A stretch of 64,000 bases of DNA from Ignavibacterium sp. (GTDB taxonomy: Bacteria > Bacteroidota > Ignavibacteria > Ignavibacteriales > Ignavibacteriaceae). The notes beneath the pieces were generated by a model. It searched no databases. It was not told where the DNA came from and was given only the letters and a program-made list of their open reading frames with translations. Position numbers and translations under genes: made by a program. The DNA lies in the NCBI GenBank assembly GCA_018335755.1, contig JAGXRK010000032.1, forward strand, positions 61,385 to 125,384, written 5' to 3'. This document shows, one piece after another, positions 60,277 to 64,000 of the stretch (position 1 is its first letter; each line of letters opens with the position of its first letter).

Positions 60277-60572
60277 TAAGACTCCATCTAAAAGAGAATA
60301 TTTATAATCAATATTTCTGCTTCGGGAGAGTTATCAGGATGTCATCTCGGGACTTAACAGCAGAATGGCTCTAATGTTCAGCCCTCTCGGAGTAGATTGA
60401 AATTATAACTATAATTAGTAATTATTTTGGATACTGTCAAGAAAAATATTTATAAAATTTTGCAATAGTATTTAATTAACAACAAACCCCCATCAACATT
60501 TATTGACAGGAGTGCATTAAAATAAATCAGTCGGACTTCAGCAAAACCTTTACGTAGAACTATCGCTGCATA
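60277..60572 (-). other. Long leader of the kinase gene, no CDS
   Basis: The 296-base gap has no gene. It carries the candidate promoter described separately and an untranslated leader of about 130 bases. I see no hairpin with a U tract after the FG-GAP gene, nor a convincing riboswitch. Confidence 0.5.
60412..60440 (-). promoter_or_regulatory. Candidate promoter of the kinase-sigma54 activator operon
   Basis: TTGACA (complement of 435-440) is 17 bases from TAATTA (412-417). The -35 box is perfect and the -10 box fits in four of six positions. Unlike the rpsL and tRNA promoters, no TAnnTTTG is present. Confidence 0.55.
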
Positions 60573-62567
60573 CTATCGAAGAAGGATCATCTTCTCTGTT
60601 TCGGAAAAATCTCCGGCTTTGAGCTGGTAGAAGTAGATTCCAGATGCTGGTTTCTGGGTGCTTGATTCTGGCAGGAACTCAACTTCGTGGTAACCTGCTT
60701 CTTTATACTCATCAACAAGTGTTGCTACTTCCCTGCCAAGAACATCAAATAGTTTAAGGACTTGATGACTGCCGACCGGCGATTGCCAACTGATCTTGGT
60801 GCTTGGATTGAACGGATTGGGATAATTCTGATAAAGCATAAACTCAGATGGAACGATACTAAATTCAACTTCTACAATATCAGAATACACAGATGTTCCA
60901 TCTAAATCGATTTGTTTCAAACGGTAATAAAGAGTACGATTCAGATTAAGATTATGAGTAAGAGAAAGATCATCAATGTAAGAATATAATTGCTGTTGGG
61001 TTGTAGTTCCTTTACCTTCAATAAAACCAATCCTTTCCCAAATTAGATTTCTCACTCCGTTCGAAATGACACTACGCTCAATATCAAATCCAAAATTATT
61101 TAATTCAGTTGCAGTTGTCCAATTTAGATTAACTTTATTCCCATCAACAATTGCAGTAAATGAAGTCAGTTCAACGGGAATAGTTAAATTGGTGAAAAGG
61201 TAATTGCCGATGTTTGAATCCCAGTTTGTTATACCCATATCTAGTTTCCACGATACTGCGGTTTCAACATTTACTTGTAAACCGGAGGCAGGTGCTGCGG
61301 CAAGACTTATCCATCCGCTTTCGAGATCGTAGCAATATTGATTTCGTGGAAGAGTATCTGTTCCGACAATCACTCTGTCTATATATTGTAAATGCATTTG
61401 TGATGTATAGAAGAGTTTCCTTGTTCCGTTGCCTACAAAAGTTTCAGTGAAATTCTGCAATCCGACATTATTAACATCGCCGCAGAATATCGCTTCAACT
61501 ACACTGTTTGTACTTGAAGTGTATTGAGGAGTAGTGGTGAAAGTGTCGTTTGTATTAAGATAAATCCTAACCGGATTCCACCAGCCGCCAGTAATCAGAT
61601 CAAGATCGCCATCGCTATCAATATCGGCAAGTAAGATACCCGAACCATAACCGGAAAATGCTGAGTTCCAGTATGGAGTTGTATTTAGCATTCCATTATT
61701 ATTCAGATATATCTTAAATCTTCCCGTGCCTCCGAGTTGATTATTGTCCGATATTGCCAAATCAAGATAGCCGTCATTATTAACATCACCAATAAATAAT
61801 GAGTTCGCCTGCATACTTGCATCCGCTGATTGCCAAACAGGAGTAGTGCTTATTACTCCGTTGTTATTTTGAAATACATAATTCGGATAGCTTGCATTTG
61901 CAAACACAAGATCAAGATCACCATCGTTATCCATATCAAACCAGTTAACATCATAACTGTAAATGAAAGCATTGCTTTTCCAGGAAGGTAAAGTTTCAAG
62001 AGTACCGCCTATGTTAAAATAAATTCTTTGCTGCTCGGAATAACTATAATACGATTCACCGCAGGCAACTGCGAGGTCGAGCAACCCGTCACCATTAGCA
62101 TCACCAAACGCACAACTGAATGTATAAAAATTATCGGCCGACACCCAGCTCGGATTTGAGGAAAGCGTTCCGTTATTGTTTAAGTATAACTTGACTTTGC
62201 CTGGTGAGTTAAAGCCGGTTGGACCAATATAAACCGATACTGCCACATCCGGATAGCCGTCACCATTAACATCGCCGACATCAAGATGTCCGTGATAGTC
62301 AATATCAGCCGATTGCCAGCTTGGCGTGGTGGGGAATGTTCCGTTGCCGTTATTATAATAAACAGCAACCCGTTGACGAGCCATATCGTTTCCGTTTGCC
62401 ACTACATAATCCAGCCAGCCATCCTGATTTATATCTGCAAACATTCCGCCTGTTGAGCGTGCAGTAACATCTGTTGAAATCCAGTTTGGTGTAAGATTGT
62501 ATGGAACCTGTGAGTAAGAAATTGAGAAGTTCAGAACAATAACAGCAGTGAACAGAATATTTTTCAT
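60573..62567 (-). CDS. Secreted FG-GAP/VCBS repeat protein with T9SS sorting domain
   Basis: An exported beta-propeller protein. The start at 62567 (MKNILFTAVIVLNFSISYSQ) is preferred to 62597 because it gives a clean signal peptide and has AAGGAA upstream. At least six calcium-binding FG-GAP/VCBS loops are visible (DINQDGWLD, DVNGDGYPD, DANGDGLLD, DMDNDGDLD, DVNNDGYLD, DIDSDGDLD). A fibronectin-like segment follows, then NYPNPFNPSTKI (about 590) and a sorting domain ending TEKMILLR. A 27-bp repeat unit is inserted in frame at 61045-61071 (protein VISNGVRNL). Adhesion or surface display is likely; the ligand is unknown. Confidence 0.9.
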   Translation of the reverse strand: MKNILFTAVIVLNFSISYSQVPYNLTPNWISTDVTARSTGGMFADINQDGWLDYVVANGNDMARQRVAVYYNNGNGTFPTTPSWQSADIDYHGHLDVGDVNGDGYPDVAVSVYIGPTGFNSPGKVKLYLNNNGTLSSNPSWVSADNFYTFSCAFGDANGDGLLDLAVACGESYYSYSEQQRIYFNIGGTLETLPSWKSNAFIYSYDVNWFDMDNDGDLDLVFANASYPNYVFQNNNGVISTTPVWQSADASMQANSLFIGDVNNDGYLDLAISDNNQLGGTGRFKIYLNNNGMLNTTPYWNSAFSGYGSGILLADIDSDGDLDLITGGWWNPVRIYLNTNDTFTTTPQYTSSTNSVVEAIFCGDVNNVGLQNFTETFVGNGTRKLFYTSQMHLQYIDRVIVGTDTLPRNQYCYDLESGWISLAAAPASGLQVNVETAVSWKLDMGITNWDSNIGNYLFTNLTIPVELTSFTAIVDGNKVNLNWTTATELNNFGFDIERSVISNGVRNLIWERIGFIEGKGTTTQQQLYSYIDDLSLTHNLNLNRTLYYRLKQIDLDGTSVYSDIVEVEFSIVPSEFMLYQNYPNPFNPSTKISWQSPVGSHQVLKLFDVLGREVATLVDEYKEAGYHEVEFLPESSTQKPASGIYFYQLKAGDFSETEKMILLR
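61045..61071 (-). repeat. 27-bp REP-like unit inside the FG-GAP gene
   Basis: The minus strand starts TGTCATTTCGAA and ends GAGAAATCT, 27 bases with an ATTTC/GAAAT hairpin. The ends (TGTCAT, ATCT) and length equal the half-units of the element at 52884-52948. It is translated in frame as part of SVISNGVRNLIWE. Confidence 0.65.
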
Positions 62568-62614
62568 AACAAATTCCTTATTAAGAATATTGAGCAATTT
62601 TTTTTAATATAGAC

Positions 62615-64000
62615 TCACCTGAGTAAAACCATTTTCTTTGTTTCAAAATAATTACCTACTCTTAACTGGTAGAAATAAATTCCACTTGGTAATCCGTCAG
62701 CGTTGAATTCAACTTCATATTCTCCTGAAGGTTTTTCTTCGTTTACAAGTGTTGCAATTTCTCTTCCTATTAAATCGTAAACCTAAAGCCTAACTTTCTG
62801 AGTGCTGTTTACTGAGTACTGAATTTTGGTGGAAGGATTAAACGGATTTGGGTAGTTTTGTGAAAGCAAATAATTATTAGGCGTTAACTTATAAGGATTA
62901 CCTTTAACAAATGTTACTCCGCCGTTTGTGGTTTTTAATAGTCTTTTATTTGCAGAATAAATCCATCCGTGAGATTCATCAACAAAATCAATATATAGAT
63001 AATTTGATCCCACTTCTGGTACTTCAATTTCAGTCCAGTTTTCCCCACCATTATTTGTATACAGAACTACTTTGCTTCCATTGGAAGAACCTATAACCCA
63101 TCCTGTGTTTTTATCAAAGAAATATGCGTCAACAAAACTTCCAGCAAACTGCTGTACCCATATAAATCCACCGTCCTCTGTTCTCCATATTCCATTGCCA
63201 ATTAACCAACCGTATCCATTTTGAAACATCTTTAGTTTTTTCTGGTTTATTATAATAGAATTAGTGTATTGCCATGTTTCACCTCCATCAGATGAACGAT
63301 ATATCTTTCCGGACTGGGTTACTGCATATCCATCATTTACTGCAGCAAAATCAATTAGCATAAAAGCTTCTTGCAACGATGTATTAAATGCTTCCCAATT
63401 TTGTCCTCCATCATACGTCCTGTAAACTTTTGATATAGCATAATTTGTCATGTATTTTTTACCAGAAACCCATCCTGAGTCTAAATTCAAAAACGACATT
63501 GCGACTGTAATAGGATTATCAGGATGGTTTAGTATATCTATCCAGGAGGAGCCTTGATCAGTTGTTTTTCTTAGACCTCCCAAAAGCATATAGCCAGTGT
63601 TTTGATTTAGAGCTGTTATTTCTTTTATCGATCCGTAACTCCAATTGAGTTGATTATAATTAAAAGTTATACCACCATCTTGAGTTAGGTTACTAATTCC
63701 CGTTGGTGGATCACCATAAAAAACCTCTCTTGAAGTATAGATAAGACCTACATCTGGAGTGAAGAATTCCATTGCCTGATTATGTGTTCCAAAAATTTGT
63801 GGAATTATTAAATTCCATCCTAACACATCAACAACAGGAATGAAATGATAACCTGTAACTGGATAATAAATATTATTATTAAAGATTGATTGATCGTTAC
63901 AGTGAACGCGAATACCGATTGAGTCTATTTGAGATAATATTTGTTCAGGAATGCTAATTGATATTTTTTTTAAATCAACAGAACCATAATAAGTATTCTG
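62615..64000 (-). pseudogene. Secreted Asp-box (BNR/YCF48-like) protein with interrupted T9SS sorting domain, 5'-truncated by the window
   Basis: The open frame continues past the window edge (63827-64000 has no stop), so the N terminus is missing. Visible residues form an Asp-box beta-propeller (YDGGQNW, SSDGGETW, TEDGGFIW, TNNGGENW). The sorting domain begins at NYPNPFNPSTKI, but after QKVRL a TAG (62783-62785) stops the frame. Beyond it the same frame continues VYDLIGREIATLVNEE to TKKMVLLR and TGA (62615-62617). The TAG sits where sister genes have Lys (AAG), so one base change explains it. Without this tail, secretion by T9SS should fail. Sequencing error or stop read-through is possible. 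Confidence 0.75.

Noticed and set aside
60331..60360. TGTCATCTCGGGA as another copy of the 27-bp repeat
   Set aside because: Only the first bases match; the matching right end and internal hairpin are missing.
52884..64000. Mobile genetic island or prophage in the accessory region
   Set aside because: No integrase, transposase, phage gene or tRNA attachment site is present; secreted T9SS genes are normal for this group.

Overview
The window reads as one contiguous piece of a chromosome from an AT-rich, free-living bacterium of the Bacteroidota/Chlorobiota (FCB) group, most likely an Ignavibacteria-type lineage. Three things support this. Six proteins end in type IX secretion (Por) C-terminal sorting domains with the NYPNPFNPST signature. 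The primary sigma factor is a short Bacteroidota-type RpoD without region 1.1. Two strong promoters carry the Bacteroidota -33/-7 signature, TTG/TTTG-N20-TAnnTTTG. The lineage call is inference from families, not a database match. Almost everything is transcribed from the minus strand; only a gene tail (1-42) and nrdJ (470-4054) lie on the plus strand.

Layout, left to right. 1-4107: tail of a T9SS cargo gene, its terminator, and a B12-dependent ribonucleotide reductase with its own terminator. 4115-10122: NlpC/P60 lipoprotein, primary sigma factor, a PIN-domain protein with a small partner ORF, phosphopentomutase, a membrane GAF protein with a dead GGDEF domain, the GTPase EngB, and a terminator closing the ribosomal block. 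10147-29413: an uninterrupted alpha-spc-S10-str block from rplQ back to rpsL, with secY, map, infA, tuf and fusA, an embedded tRNA-Gln between rplR and rpsE, and a clear promoter before rpsL. 29522-40635: rpoC, rpoB, rplL, rplJ, rplA, rplK, nusG and secE, with hairpins at the classic control points. 40657-41387: tRNA-Trp, rpmG, tRNA-Thr, tRNA-Gly and tRNA-Tyr, headed by a second clear promoter.

41431-52760: ComM-family ATPase, a T9SS cargo protein, an isolated nuoG-H-I segment of complex I behind an M16 peptidase, an aminotransferase, a GAF-PP2C phosphatase and a small lipoprotein. 52884-64000 is the accessory part: a short inverted-repeat element, a secreted esterase, a secreted Kelch protein, a sigma54 activator co-transcribed with a Ser/Thr kinase-TPR protein, a secreted FG-GAP protein, and a secreted Asp-box protein whose sorting domain is cut by an in-frame amber codon and which runs off the window.

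The left two thirds is thus a transcription/translation factory in which sigma factor, RNA polymerase core, ribosomal proteins, elongation factors, Sec translocon and tRNAs are neighbours. The right third is cell-surface and secreted protein biology with signal transduction. I see no CRISPR array, phage, transposase or biosynthetic cluster. No clearly new multi-gene system is evident. The most unusual items are small: the tRNA-Gln embedded in the spc operon, the nonsense-interrupted sorting domain, the 27-bp repeat unit found both between genes and in frame inside a gene, the odd tRNA-Tyr, and the kinase/sigma54 pair beside a perfect 18-bp palindrome.
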